Source: Dugong dugon (Eukaryota; Chordata; Mammalia; Sirenia; Dugongidae). From it: a stretch of DNA of 64,000 bases. The position numbers and the translations under genes were made by a program. The notes beneath the pieces are model-generated. The model saw only the letters and a list, made by a program, of their open reading frames with translations. It was not told the origin of the DNA and did not search any database. Below, in pieces: positions 1 through 12,304 of the stretch. Positions within the stretch are counted from its first letter, which is position 1; the number at the start of each line of letters is the position of its first letter. The stretch spans positions 120,895,234-120,959,233 of the forward strand of contig CM057462.1 in assembly GCA_030035585.1 (NCBI GenBank), in the 5' to 3' direction.

Positions 1-106
1 ATGCCAATCTTTGCTCTTTTTCTAATTACAATACCAAAATTTAGTGTATTGGGAAAGACTCTCTTCTGGTGAAATAACTTTTTATTAGGGTTTTTTAGAA
101 TGAGTA

Positions 107-556
107 TACAGTCGTCCCTCAGTATACATGGGGGATTGGTTCCAGCCCCCCCACCTTGGGTGCCAAAATCCACGGATGCTCAAGTCCCTTATATAAAATG
201 GCGTAGTATTTGCATATAACCTGTATACATCTTCCCATATACTTTAAATCATCTGTACATTACTTGTAATACCTAATACAATGTAAATGCTACGTCCTGT
301 ATTTAGGGGCTAATGACAAGGCAGGAGGCAAACAATGCTCAAACAAGGAGTGCTAGCGAGAGACTGAGGATCTGTGAAATGGTGGGAGGCTACAGCAGGG
401 TATGCCTGTACATCACTTCATTTTCATGGATTCAGCATAATGCGCCGTGCACAGCAAATGAAAGTTTTGCTTTTTGGAACTTTTTTCCTGAGTGTTTTCC
501 ACCCATGGTTGGTTGAATCTGCGGATGCAGAACCTGTAGATCTAGGGCAGACTGTA
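107..556 (+). mobile_element. Tigger/MER2-like DNA transposon
   Basis: A non-autonomous Tc1/mariner-type (Tigger2/MER2-like) element. The ends are inverted copies: cagtcgtccctcagtatac at the left, and at the right the complement of an end reading cagtctgccctagatctac inward. Each end abuts a TA (107-108 and 555-556), the target duplication expected of this class. The block just inside, with 'gattggttccagcccccc' and 'ccacggatgctcaagtccc', matches what I know of MER2/Tigger2. No transposase reading frame is intact. Confidence 0.85.
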
Positions 557-1656
557 ATTGCAGAAAAGAGTAAATTTCTATTAGCAATTTTCTAAGCAGT
601 GGAAGATGACATTGCCTTTACCTCTGTTTATTCCATGTGAAAAAAATACTGTCATTACATTTTTAACTGAGTTTGGTGAAAGATATATTTCTAGAGCCAT
701 ATTATTTTTATGTAAAAACAGGGTATTTCATAATATTTCAAGTGTTAGGTGGAAAAGAGGTAAGTCTTATCTAAACTGTTAAAAATGAAAATAAAATTCT
801 AGATAAACATTTTTATGGAATTCTTAAAACAAATTGACAGGTTTTATAAAGACTATTTTGTGTCCCAGAGATTTGAGGAAATGCTTACTGTTTTCCTCCT
901 AATGTTTTCTGTTACCTTAAAATGTACCGCTAACTCCTAGGGATAGTAGTGAATTCAAGAAAAATTTCAGCATTAACACGACCCACTCAGCTTATTTTTT
1001 GCTGCCAAAATATACAGGAAGAGACGTTTAGTAATGCTGTGAGCCACAGGAGTTGCTGAGCTAGTTCACTGTTATAGCATAACCCAAATATGCAGCGAAT
1101 CCTTAAATAAAGAGCATCAAAGTAAATAATGCACACAGAGCATTTAGTAGTCAGAAGGGACTGGTTTGCACATATAGGCAATGCCTGGCTACTGATTGAT
1201 GAGGCTTATTACCATGAGATTGTATTTATTAAAGATAACACATCAGTAATTCTATGTACAAATGATTAATAGCCACAGTGATTATAGATTTTAGTTAATT
1301 AGAATGGTCGAGTAAAGAAAATTCTGAATCAGATTAGTTTGAATCATTTCATTATATTGATTCATCTACTTGAAGTTATTAAAGCTTAACATTGCTACTT
1401 AAAGTTAAGTCATGCTATGAATATGTAGGTAGAGTTTGAATTATTTTTATTCAGTTCTCATAATATTAACTATTAAAATTAATCTGAATTAAATGTTCGA
1501 GTATTTGCTAACATATTGGTTTAATCCCTTTATTAGCAAAAATTTTTGTTTACTAGCAGTTACTGAGCTAGAGAGAGTTAAAAATAAGTCATTATTAACA
1601 TTTTGATGTATAATTTTTCTAGTCCTTTCATTAAGTGGATGGTGGTACACTAGTGT
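557..1656. other. Unassigned AT-rich sequence
   Basis: No repeat family, exon or RNA gene recognised. The longest open frame (987-1181, minus) is short and shows no family features. Confidence 0.6.
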
Positions 1657-1883
1657 AGATCCCTGGGCGGTGCAAATGGTTTGCTCTTGGTCACAAACCG
1701 AAAAGTTAGCAGTTCAAATCCACCCATTGGCACCATGGAAGAAAGCCCTGGCAATCTGCTTTCATAAGATTACAGCTAAGAAAGCCCTGTGGAGCACAGT
1801 CCTGCTCTGAAGCACGTGGGGTTGCCATGAATTGGAATCGACTTGATGGCAGTGGGTTTTGTTTGAAGTTTTTTTTTTTTTTG
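1657..1883 (+). mobile_element. AfroSINE copy (caccatggaagaaag subtype)
   Basis: tRNA-like head with a B-box-like gcagttcaaatcc, middle section 'ggcaccatggaagaaagcc', then the AfroSINE tail around ttgccatgaattggaatcga and an oligo-T-rich 3' end. This subtype differs in its head and middle from the commoner 'ccaccaggcgctcc' copies elsewhere in the window. Confidence 0.85.
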
Positions 1884-3849
1884 AGTTTAGTGTACTAAAA
1901 CTTTTTAACCTAAAATTGTCCCCCCCACCCTTTCTTCTTCCCCTCTACAGTGTGCATTGAGTGAAGGAGCAATGTTATAAAAGAGAAAGCATGGTAGACT
2001 GGTGCTTTACAATTGTATGATAGGTGATGCTGTCCATTGCCGATTAATGCAGTAGGAAGAAGGGTTGAATTCTTTTCTAACACTAGCACGAGAACTTGTT
2101 GGTCAACAACTTTTGTATGCATTATACCAAAATACCCTCTTAAGCCCTTCTGACTCATTGCTAGCGCATGGTTCCGGTGTTAAGGTCACACCAGAAGCTA
2201 ACGGAAGTCATTGAGAAATTCAGGCTAAATGTTCTTACTTTAAAAAGGAAGGTTCTGGAATTCACTGTCTTTTGCACATATACCCTGACACACATACATT
2301 CATATAAAATCCTAAGAGGTACTTATATGTGCATATGTACATCTTTTCTGGCTATATTTATATTTTGTGGTCTTTGGTTTCCTAATACATGAATAAAAAA
2401 TACCTACCAAATATTTAATTTGTAGGTTCTGCCAAGATTCCCACAGTGATTGGCTTGGATCTCTGGGGATTATAGAGAATAAACAGTAGGACATGAACTG
2501 AAACACTGTGGGAGAGTTATACTGGTACTCATACACTGCCAACATAGCAAGGCTGATTAAACTGTGATGGAAGAAACTGCCTCTTCTATTTAACTTCATA
2601 CCTGTTATTTTCCATTCAATTTTTTTTTTTTCGTCCAAAAATACTTGGCACCCCTCTGACATCTCCAGTGATACACAGCTTTACAGTATTTTCCAGTCTC
2701 AGTCTACTTTATGACAAAGGCTTTACAGTATTTTTAAAGCAGTATGTTATAGTGTGACATAGTTTATCTTTTATGTACAATTCTAATACGTAATTACCAT
2801 TACTCTTTCTGGGCCCGTGTCCTTGTCTTTCTTTCATCAAAACATAAAGACATAGATTTTTCCTTTTATGATATATTTAAGATTTTCTGTGTACCCCTGT
2901 GCACCCATTTTTACAACTGCCAGCAGTTTCGACTGCTATCTTTATTCTCAGTAGAATAAAATGGCACAAATCTTTCTATTTTCTAATGTTATTTGCAAAA
3001 TTAATCTAAAAGTAAAAAATACTTCTTTAAATTGTAGCATATGACAACTAAAAACAGTGCTTAGATTTCTGAATTGTGAGGAAAAGAAAATAATATCGTT
3101 ATAGAAAGAAAATGACTTAAATCAGGTGTTCTTGGACACTGCTTTAGATCTAGTCTTTTTGAAAGTGAGTTGAATTGAATGTCTCCTTGTATTAAATCTC
3201 TGAGAAGCCAAGTCAGCTTACCTAAAATCTTTCCTAAGTATAGTCATCACATATGGAGTGACTAAAAAATAGTAAGATAAGTTCAACAAGTCTTACGTGG
3301 AAATCTGTGTCATTTATTTTTCCTTTCATAACTCATGTACTTAGGGCAAGATAAGGTGTGACATGTTGAAGGATATGTGTCATTAGTTAATGGCTCATAT
3401 TTGGAATTTGATAATTAAATTATATCTAGCACTTAAGCAAAAATGAAGACTGATTGCTTATGCCATGTTTTGACAAAGCATTTATATACTGTAGTATTTT
3501 GAAATAATTACTGAGCAAAAAAATGACATATGAATGCTTTGTTTAATTTCATTCACTCCACTATCAGTTATCCAAAAGCTTCCAACATGGTTCTTCAGTG
3601 AACTTTCCAAATTCATCAGCAAGTAACCTTTTAGCCCAGCTCATAAATCAATGTTTTAATATCCCCTTTAAAATGACAAGAAGTGAATTTTTTTGGAAAC
3701 GAGACAGGATAAAATTAAAAAGACTCTGAATAGGTGTAACGAATGCTTATATTTAACTGGCTATATCTTAAAAAGATTTGGTAAGTTTCATTATATTAAA
3801 AATCCCTCATAACTAATTTTAAAACCTAGGTGCTAATTCTGTAGCTGCC
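1884..3849. other. Unassigned AT-rich sequence
   Basis: No gene or repeat that I can name. The open frame at 2312-2662 (minus, 116 codons) has no recognisable domain and is likely chance. Confidence 0.55.
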
Positions 3850-4090
3850 CAAATGTGAAATCAGGAGTGTGAGACTAGGAAATTACTGTGTCCAATATTT
3901 CTAATGTTCAGCTTACTGCTACTGCCTCTGTTGTGTATAATGAAATAAGTGTGATTAACATCGCATTGGTTAAGGGTACGGTTGCACGGCTGGTTATTGT
4001 AATTGCTGTCAATAAGTTGTACACCTGTAAAAAGTTGAACTGGCAAAAGTTGTGTGACATATTTATAACAATAACAACAACAAAAAGAGT
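3850..4090 (+). mobile_element. Possible old L1 3' terminus
   Basis: The segment gttgtacacctgtaaaaagt...tttataacaataacaacaacaa resembles the terminal part of old L1 3' UTRs, ending in an A-rich tail. It lies directly upstream of another L1 3' UTR in the same orientation. Family assignment is tentative. Confidence 0.4.
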
Positions 4091-4905
4091 AGCTGCTGAG
4101 CCTACGTATGTACAGCCAAAGACATCATGGGATTTGGTTCCTTGGTTTGGAGGTTTAGGGCCGCGGTTTCATGGGACATCCCAGTTAATTGGCCTAACAA
4201 CGTGTTTAGTACTTTCGTTCTACCTCCTAGTTCACTGCATAGTGCCTGGGCCTTGAAAGCTTGCAGGCTGCCATCCAGGGCACTATGTTGGTCTGTATTC
4301 ACCTGGAGCAATAGAGAAAGGAGAGTCAGGAATAAGAGGAGGATATGGAATGTGTGGCTGATTGCCTCCGTGAAAAACTGCCTCCTTTGACATGAGACCA
4401 GAAGAAGTGGATGGTGCCCAGCTGCCATTACTGAACCTTTCCATCAAAGATGCTATAGAAAAGTCCTTATCAAAAAGGGGAAGATGCAGAACAGAATTTC
4501 AAATTCTCATGGACGCCAGACTTTCTGGAGCCATGGGGGCTGGGTGAATTACTGAAATTGTTGCCCTGAGATAATCTTTAAACCTTAAACAAAAAATATT
4601 CTCTGAAGTCTTCTTAAAACCAAACAGTAGTTTAGCTTAACTAGTAAAAAATGCCTGCCTTGAGCATTATGCTCTTTTAAAAACTATACGGAATCATATT
4701 GACAACAGCAACTCTAAAGATTAGATAGGAACCTTGGGGGGCAGTGTGTTTATGTTAATGAGGGAGGAACAGCTCAGAAAAAGAGTTGAGAATGGTTGCA
4801 CAGCTTGAAGAATGTAATCCGTGTCACTGAATTGTACATGTAGAAACTGTTGAATTGATGTATGTTTGATTGTGTATATTCTTAACAACAAAATTAAAAA
4901 AACCA
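4091..4905 (+). mobile_element. Old L1 3' UTR, Q-type terminus
   Basis: Contains the 3' UTR landmarks also seen in the younger L1s: 'gcctgggccttgaaagcttg' (compare 'ggggtcttaaaarcctgtgag'), 'gaccagaagaagtggatggt' and 'cccagctgcc' (compare 'gatggtgccc'). It ends in the Q module, gtgtcactgaattgtacatg, then a short A-rich tail near 4890-4905. ORF2 is absent, so this is a 5'-truncated insertion, substantially diverged. Confidence 0.7.
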
Positions 4906-4965
4906 AAATACACACACAGGGACTGTTTACCTCCTGTAATCTTTGGAAAGTAGTAGAAAGAAAGG

Positions 4966-5152
4966 ATAAGCCAGTTGCTATTGCATTGACGCTGACTCAT
5001 GTCAACCCTGTGTGTGTCAGAGTAGAATGTGCTCCATTTGGCTTTCAGTAGCAGTAGATGTTTCTTCTTTGGTGCCTCTGGGTAGACTCAAACCTCCAGC
5101 CTTTGGGTTCGCAGCTGAGCATGTTAACCAATTGCATCACCTAGGGACTCCA
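4966..5152 (-). mobile_element. AfroSINE copy
   Basis: Reverse-oriented SINE: on the minus strand a 'gagtccctaggtgatgcaa' head, 'aacatgctcagctgcgaacc' and a degraded tail near 4985-5010. Diverged from the other copies. Confidence 0.75.
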
Positions 5153-5934
5153 GAAGGAAAGGATAAGCAGACCTAAGTTACATGAAATCACAGGCATCAG
5201 AGCACCATTCAGGAAAATAGAAGCACCTGGCCTTGTTATGGTAGTCTGCTGACATACAACTAGGCCAGTAGAGATTAACACAGAAATGAGCTTTTTATTG
5301 AACATTTGCCATGTAACGTGGATATTTTATAATATTGAGCATCTTTCTCACTCCCCATACATCAGGGTGTATTAATCAGCTTTTTTAAAATTGTGAGAGC
5401 CGACAACTCCAAAATCTATGGCTTATTTCTTCTCATGTGTACTCAGCGGATCTGCAGTGGTGCTGCTTTATGTCCTCTTCATTCTGAGACCTAGGCTGAA
5501 ATGTGTGATCAGAAAATTTGTATGGTTGGTCTTAAAGCTTCTACTTGGAACTGGCACAGGTCAATTCCATATAACATTGGTAAAAAGCAGATCACACAGA
5601 AGCAGGTAGTATAATCCTCCTATAGGAGTAGACCTAGTAAGGCAAAGGCAACTAATAGGAAACCTATCACATAAGGGCTAACATTTCTGTCTCCCCACTC
5701 ACACTAGTACTGCTCCTACCCCTTCTGATTGTGGTGAAGTACAGAAATTTTTATGAGCTTCTATATGATTCTTGATTTTTTTTCCTTATTTATTGTTTAA
5801 CTATTGAACAGAAATTAGGAAGTAACAGTAAAATCAGTGACACTGGTAAAGGTAGAGAGATTAGTTTACAGACATCCACATCCATACTTAGAGAAATTTA
5901 GAGGTAACAAAGAAATTACTTCACCTTTGTACTG
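5153..5934. other. Unassigned sequence
   Basis: Nothing recognised. The 63-codon frame at 5418-5609 is hydrophobic at its start but lacks any other sign of being a gene. Confidence 0.55.
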
Positions 5935-6030
5935 TGGTGGTGGTATTAGGTGCCATCGAGTTGGTTCCAACGCATAGCGACCCTGTGTACAACAGAACGA
6001 AACACTTCCCGGTCCTGCGCCATCTTTTAT
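5935..6030 (-). mobile_element. RTE 3'-end fragment
   Basis: About 95 bp matching the 3' end of the RTE copies nearby ('ttaggtgccatcgagttggt', 'gaccctgtgtacaacagaac', 'ggtcctgcgccatc'). A severely 5'-truncated LINE insertion in minus orientation. Confidence 0.8.
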
Positions 6031-6767
6031 ACTATACATTTTTATATCAATCAAGTTAGATTTTCATAAGTAAGGCTCAAACTAGATGCTCTGCTCATGT
6101 ATTCATATAGATATAAATTTGAAATATTTTTAAGTACCAAAGCTTTTAAACTAAGATTGCTTATTTAAAAGCACATAAAAATTAAAATAGACTCTCATGC
6201 ATTCACTTTGATAAAAATAATATTTATTTTCTTATTTTCACTGTTAAGTTTTTTTTTTTTTTTATAGTGCCCCCATAGGCCAACCTACATTCTGCTTAAT
6301 ACTTAGTTATTACTGTAGAAATGTGATTGTGGTAATATGAACTGACTTCAGTGTATTGTGCATATCTTAATGAAATGTTCTGCCTGGCCCTGATCAGGAT
6401 GGAGGTATATTTACATAATGTTAATCAAGCATTTGTTAGCATTTGGAAAAGAGCAGTACTTAATTTTAGTGGGTACATGTATCTGTCACACACATTTAGC
6501 AACCAACTACTTAAAATATAAATCACTGTACTTTGGAAATTGTCAAGGTTAATGATAAGTCCTATTGCCTTTTTTTAAAAACATTCCTTATAGTATATTT
6601 TAATATATTTAAGGGTGCTACTTCACTTGTAGATTGTGGACTTTTATTTTTTAAGTTACCAGAATAGTTTTGCATCTGGTTTGGATACCCTGAATTATTT
6701 TTAATTTTAACAATTATGTTTGTATTTTGTTTGACTTTGGTTTAAAACCAACTAGGTATATCTTAGG
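6031..6767. other. Unassigned AT-rich sequence
   Basis: No recognisable gene, RNA or repeat apart from short T-runs such as 6248-6264. Confidence 0.55.
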
Positions 6768-6968
6768 ACCCTGGTTGTGCAGTGATTAAGCACTGGGCTG
6801 CTAACTGAAAGATCAGCTGTTCAAACCCACCAGCCACTCCCTGGGAGAAAAGACCTGGTGATCTAGTCCCATAAAGATTTACAGCCTTGGACACCCTATG
6901 GAGCATTTCTACTCAGTCCTGTAGGGTTGCTATGAGTCGGATTTGACTGGATGGCACACAACAACCAG
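6768..6968 (+). mobile_element. AfroSINE copy with RTE-like tail
   Basis: tRNA-derived head with an A-box-like ggttgtgcagtgattaag and a B-box-like gctgttcaaaccc. The tail 'gggttgctatgagtcggat' followed by 'tggatggcacacaacaac' is nearly the same as the 3' end of the RTE copy at 51260-51310, so the shared tail can be seen directly in this window. Confidence 0.9.
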
Positions 6969-7113
6969 TATATACTGGAATATAGAATCTTTCAAAAGTG
7001 CTTTAAAAAGCATAACCGTTCATTCAGCAGACTATTGACTGCTTACAGTGTTTTAGGTTATGGGTTCTGCCTACCCATGAGAAATTTACAGTCTCCTGAG
7101 AAAGACAGAAAAT

Positions 7114-7122
7114 TAATATACA
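7114..7122. repeat. RTE target-site duplication, left copy
   Basis: taatataca immediately precedes the RTE 3' terminus (gttgttgttaggtgcc). The same 9 bases recur at 18608-18616, just beyond the RTE 5' end. Confidence 0.75.
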
Positions 7123-7164
7123 GTGTTGTTGTTAGGTGCCATCAGGTCAACTTCCAACTCACAG

Positions 7165-7427
7165 AGACCATATGTACAACAAAACAAAAACACTACCCAG
7201 TCCTGCGCCATCCTCACCGTCATTGCTGTGCTTGAGCCCATTGCAGCCACTGTGTCAATCCATCTCGTTGAAGGTCTTCCTCTTTTTCGATGACCCTCTA
7301 CTTTACCAAGCATGACGGTCTTCTCTAGGGACTGATCCTCCTGATAATGTGTCCAAAGTATGTGACACGTAAGCTCGCCATCCTTGCATCTAAGGAGCAT
7401 TCTGCTTGTACTTCTTCCAAGACAGAT
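7165..7427 (-). pseudogene. RTE ORF, C-terminal part (downstream of the L1 insertion)
   Basis: Minus-strand coding remnant with residues such as RKRGRPSTRWIDTVAA, the characteristic C-terminal stretch of RTE proteins, also seen at 51140-51190. It continues the frame interrupted at 15761 by the inserted L1. Frame ends are approximate because the copy is decayed. Confidence 0.8.
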
Positions 7428-7441
7428 TTGTTCGTTCTTTT
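7428..7441. repeat. L1 target-site duplication, left copy
   Basis: ttgttcgttctttt, repeated exactly at 15747-15760. The left copy runs into the L1 oligo-T (poly(A) on the sense strand). Confidence 0.9.
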
Positions 7442-8480
7442 TTTTTTTTTGGTGAAAATACACATAGCTAAAGATACACCATTTCAAAACTTTTTACGTA
7501 CACATTTAAGTGACATTGACTATGCTATTCCAGTTGTGCTGCCATTCTCACCCAAGATGAAGGCTTACAGGACAAAATAGCCTCCCATTTAACAGTTACT
7601 ACAAATGTTGCCCTATAACAATGGTTAACAATCTCACAACACATCAACAGGATCCTTACTCAACTTTGTGTTCCTTATCATCAGCTTCCTACTGCCCCTC
7701 TGCCTTCTGGCCCTTGTCACTGGACTCCTGTACTTCGTTAGTCTCATTTGGTTTCACTGGGATGTCCTCTCCCAGGCTGAACAGTGAACCTCGAAGGTAA
7801 CTTCACCTCTGAGCTGAAAGGGTGTCTGGGGGCCATACTCTTGAGGTTTCTCCAGTTTCCTTTAGGCCAGTAAATCTGGTCTTTTTTATTTTTGTGAGTT
7901 AGAATTATGCTGTACATCCTTCTCCAGCTCTGTCCAGAACCCTCTGTTGTGATCCTGGTCAGAGCAGTGAACGGTGGTAGCCGGGCACCATCTAGCTGTA
8001 CTGGACTCAGTCCGGTGGAGGTCTTGGTAGCTGTGGACAATTAGTCCTTTGGACTAATCTTTTCGTTGTATCCTGTTCTCTTCATTCTCCCTTGCTCCCG
8101 AAGGGGTGACACCACCGTGTAATATCTTAGATGGCTGCTCACAGGCTTTTAAGACCCCAGACACTACTCACCAAGGTAGAATGTAGAGCATTATCTTTAT
8201 AAGTAGTGTCATGCCAATTGAGCTAGATGTTCCCCGAGATCATGGTCCCCAGAGCCCTCCGTCCAACAACTCAGTCCCTCGGGGAGTTTGGATGTGTCCA
8301 TGGGGCCTCCATGACCTTTCCTTGTGCAGGTTGTGTTAGTTTCCCTTGTACTGTGTACTGTCTCACCTCTCACGCATGATACCACTTATCTATTGCCTAT
8401 TTAGTATTCCCCCCCCCCTTCCCATCCCTGGTAACCAGCAAGGATTGTTACATTTTGCATGTGAATTTTTTCATGGGTTT
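7442..8480 (-). other. L1 3' UTR with P+Q modules
   Basis: About 1 kb downstream of the ORF2 stop. On the sense strand it ends in the P module (taagccttcatcttgggtga, around 7550-7570) followed by the Q module (gtcacttaaatgtgtacgta, near 7490-7515) and poly(A). The same arrangement occurs in the L1 copies at 30.5 kb and 59.9 kb. Confidence 0.85.
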
Positions 8481-11400
8481 TTACAATAGAGGTCTCATAC
8501 AATATTTGTCCTTTTGTGATTGACTTATTTCACTCAGCATAATGTCCTCCAGTTTCATCCATGTTATGAGATGCTTCACAGATTGATAGTTCTTTCTCGT
8601 TGCATAGTACTCCATTGTGTGTATGTACCATAGTTTGCTTATCCATTCATCTGTTGATGGGCACCTAAGTTGTTTCCATCGTTTTGCTATTGTGAACAAT
8701 GCTGCCATGAACATAGGTGTGCATATGTCTATTCGAGTGACGACTCTTATTTCTCTAGGATATATTCCTAAGAGTGGGATTGCTGGATCGAATGGTATGT
8801 CTATTTCTAGCTTTCTGAGGAAGCGCCATATCATTTTCCAAAATGGTTGTATCATTTTGCATTCCCACCAGCAGTGTATAAGAGTTCCCATCTCCCCGCA
8901 GCCCCTCCAACATTTGTTATTTCCAGTATTTTTGATTCGTGCCAGTAATGCCGGGGTGAGATGGTATGTCATTGTGGTTTTAATTTGCATTTCTCTAATG
9001 GCTAGTGATCGCGAGCATTTCCTCATGTGTCTGTTGGCCATCTGAATGTCTTCTTTGGTGAAGTGTCTGTTCATTTCCTTTGCCCATTTTTTGATAGGAT
9101 TGTTTGTCTTTTTGTTGTAGAGGTGTTGGATTTTCTTGTAGATTATGGAATTAGACCTTTGTCTGACTTGTACTGTCCAAAAATTTTTTCCCAGTCTGTA
9201 GGTTCTCTTTTGACTCTTTTGGTGAAGTCTTTTGAAGAGCATAGGTGTTTGATTTTTAGAAGATCCCAGTTATCTAGTTTATCTGTTAGGTTTTGTGTGT
9301 TGATGGTTATGGTTTGTATCCTGTTAATGCCGTGTATTAAGGCCTGAAGTGTTGGTCCTATTTTTTCTTCTATGAACTTTATAGTTTTAGGCTTTATATT
9401 CAGGTCTTTGATCCATTTTGAAGTAGTTTTTGTATACGGCATGAGGTATGGGTCCTGTTTCTTTTTTTTGCAGATGGATATCCAGTTTTGCCAGCACCAT
9501 TTGTTAAAAAGACTGTCTTTTCCCCATTTGATGGACTTTGGGCCCTTGTCAAAAATCAGGTTACCGTAGGTGGATGGATTTACATCTGGATTCTCAATTC
9601 TGTTCCGTTGGTCCATGTCTCTGTTGTACCAGTACCAGGCTGTTTTCACTACTGTAGCTGTATAGTAGGTTCTGAAGTCAGGTAGTGTGAGTCCTCCAAC
9701 TTTATTCTTCTTCTTCAGTAGTGCTTTACTTATTCGGGGCTTCTTCCCTTTCCATATAAAGTTAATAATTAGTTTTTCCATCTCTTTTGAAGAATGTTGC
9801 TGGTATTTGGACCGGGATTGCATTGTATTTGTAAATTGCTTTAGGTAGAATTGCCATTTTCACAATGTTGAGTCTGCCTATCCATGAGCATGGTATGTTT
9901 TTCCATTTATGTAGATCCCTTTGGGTTTCATGCAGCAGTGTTTTGTAGTTTTCTTTGTATAGGTGTTTTACATTCCTGGTCAGATTTATTCCCAAGTATT
10001 TTATCTTTTTAGGGGCTATTGAAAATGGTATTGATTTCCTGATTTCCTTTTCATCGTTCTCTTTACTGGTGTATAGGAATCCAACTGATTTTTGAATGTT
10101 TATCTTGTATCCTGCTACTCTGCTGAATCTTTCTATTAGTTCCAGCAGATTTCTCATGGAGTCTTTAGGGTTTTCTATATATAGTATCATATCATCTGCA
10201 AACAGGGAGAGTTTAACTTCTTCATTACCAATTTGGATGCCCTTTATTTCTTTCTCTTGCCTTACTGCTCTAGCTAGAACTTCCAGCACAATGTTAAATA
10301 GGAGCGGTGATAAAGGGCATCCTTGTCTTGTTCCTGTTTTCAAGGGGAATGTTTTCAGCCTTTCTCCATTAAGAATGATGTTGGCTGTTGGTTTTGCATA
10401 GATGCCCTTTATTATGTTGAGAAATTTCCCTTCTATACCTATTTTATTGAGAGCTTTTATCAGGAATGGGTGTTGGACTTTGTCAAATGCCTTTTCTGCG
10501 TCAGTTGAGATGATCATGTGATTTTTTTTCTTTCCTTTTATTTATGTGGTGAATTACGTTGATGGATTTTCTAATGTTAAACCATCCTTGCATACCTGGT
10601 ATGAATCCTACTTGGTCGTGGTGTATTTTTTTTTTGATATGATACTGAATTCTATTGGCTAGAATTTTGTTCAGAATTTTTGCATCTATATTCATGAGAG
10701 ATATTGGTCTGTAATTTTCTTTTTTTGTGATGTCTTTGCCTGGTTTTGGTATCAGCGTTATGCTGGCTTCATAGAATGAATCTGGAAGTGTTGCTTCCTC
10801 TTCTATGCTCTGAAATAGCTTGAGTAGAACTGGTACAAGCTCTTCTGTAAATATTTTGTAGAATTCTCCAGTGATGCCATCTGGGCCAGGGCTTTTTTTG
10901 GTTGGGAGTTTTTTTTATTACTTTTTCAATCTCTTCTCCTGTTATGGGTCTGTTCAGATTTTCAATATCACTTTGTTGTAGTTTGGGTAGGCCGTGTGTT
11001 TCTAGAAATTTATCCATTTCCTCTAGGTTTTCAAATTTGTTGGAATATAGTTTTTCATACTATTCTGTTATAATCCTTTTTATTTCGGTTGGGTCTGTTG
11101 TAATGTCCCACATTTCATTTCTTATTTGGGTTATCTGTGCCCTCTGCTGTTTTTCTTTTGTCAGTCTGGCCAGTGGTTTGTCGATTTTGTTGATTCTTTC
11201 AAAGAACCAACGTTCGGTTTTGTTGATTCTTTCTATTGTTTTTCTGTTCTCCATTTCATTTATTTCTGCTCTGATCTTTACTATCTCTTTTCTTCCGGTG
11301 GTTGTAGGCTTTTTTTTGCTGTTCTCTTTCTATTTGTTTGAGTTCTGTAGTTAATGTTTTCATTTTGTCCCTTTCTTCTTTTTTGATATGTGCATCTATT

Positions 11401-12304
11401 GCTATAAGTTGTCCTCTGAGGACTGCCTTTGCTGTGTCCCAAAGGTTTTGGTATGATGTGTTTTCGTTCTCATTTGAGTCTAGGAATTTTTTGACTCCAT
11501 CTCTGATTTCTTCTATTACCCAGTGATGTGTAAGCAGGGTATTATTCAGTTTCCATGTAGTTGATTTTTTTTCCTTGCTCTTTCTAGTGTTAATTTCTAC
11601 CTTGATGGCATTGTGGTCAGAGAAGATACTGTGAACTATCTCAACGTTTTGGATCTTGTTGAGGATTGCTCTGTGGCCTAAGATGTGGTCTATTCTGGAG
11701 AACGTTCCATGTGCATTGGAAAAGAATGTGTACTTTGCAGCGGTTGGATGGATTGTTCTATATATGTCTATGAGGTCCAGTTGGCTGATTGTGTCCTTTA
11801 GGTCTTCTGTATCTTTGCTGAGTTTCTTTTTAGTTGTTCTGTCCTTTACTGAGAGTGGTGTGTTGAAGTCTCCTACTATTATTGTGGAACTGTCAATTTC
11901 TCTTTTCAGTGCTGTTAGAGTTTTTTTTTATGTATTTTGGAGCCCTGTCATTGGGTGCGTAGATGTTTATTATGGTTATGTCTTCATGATGGATCGTCCC
12001 CTTAATCATTATATAGTGTCCTTCTTTGTCTTTTATGGTAGATTTTGTTTTAAAGTCTATTTTATCTGAGATTAGAATTACCACTCCTGCTCTTTTTTGG
12101 TTGTTGTTAGCTTGATGTATTTTTTTCCAACCTTTGATTTTTAATAAATTCACATCTTTGTTTCTAAGGTGTGTCTCTTGTAGACAGCATATTGATGGAT
12201 CCTGTTTTCTTATCCATTCTGCCACTCTCCGTCTCTTTATGGGTGCATTGAGTCCATTTTACATTCAGTGTGATTATTGATAGATGGAAGTTTGTTGCTG
12301 TCAT
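8481..12304 (-). pseudogene. L1 ORF2 (endonuclease / reverse transcriptase), frameshifted
   Basis: Spans about 1275 codons, the usual ORF2p length. The start is the ATG at 12302-12304 (MTATNFHLSIITLNV). Endonuclease landmarks QETHL and NIYAPN lie within 11950-12225. The reverse transcriptase active site FADD is at 10191-10202, and a C-terminal C-x3-C-x7-H-x4-C zinc-knuckle-like motif is at about 8870-8912. In life ORF2p nicks target DNA and reverse-transcribes L1 RNA at the nick. Lesions: an extra A near 12270; breaks near 11925, 10900, 10760, 10520, 9785 and 9150; and an in-frame TAG near 11057. Most frameshifts are single-base changes in A/T runs. Confidence 0.93.
10191..10202 (-). other. 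L1 reverse transcriptase FADD active site
   Basis: Sense-strand codons for F-A-D-D within the context [12 protein letters not shown], the catalytic aspartates of non-LTR reverse transcriptases. Confidence 0.95.

Noticed and set aside
313-595. Two short open frames suggesting a small gene
   Set aside because: They lie inside the Tigger/MER2-like transposon and match no known protein.
4102-4428. 108-codon minus-strand open frame
   Set aside because: It is antisense to an old L1 3' UTR and non-coding by context.
9027-9347. Plus-strand open frames across 8.6-13.8 kb
   Set aside because: All are opposite-strand shadows of L1 ORF1 and ORF2.
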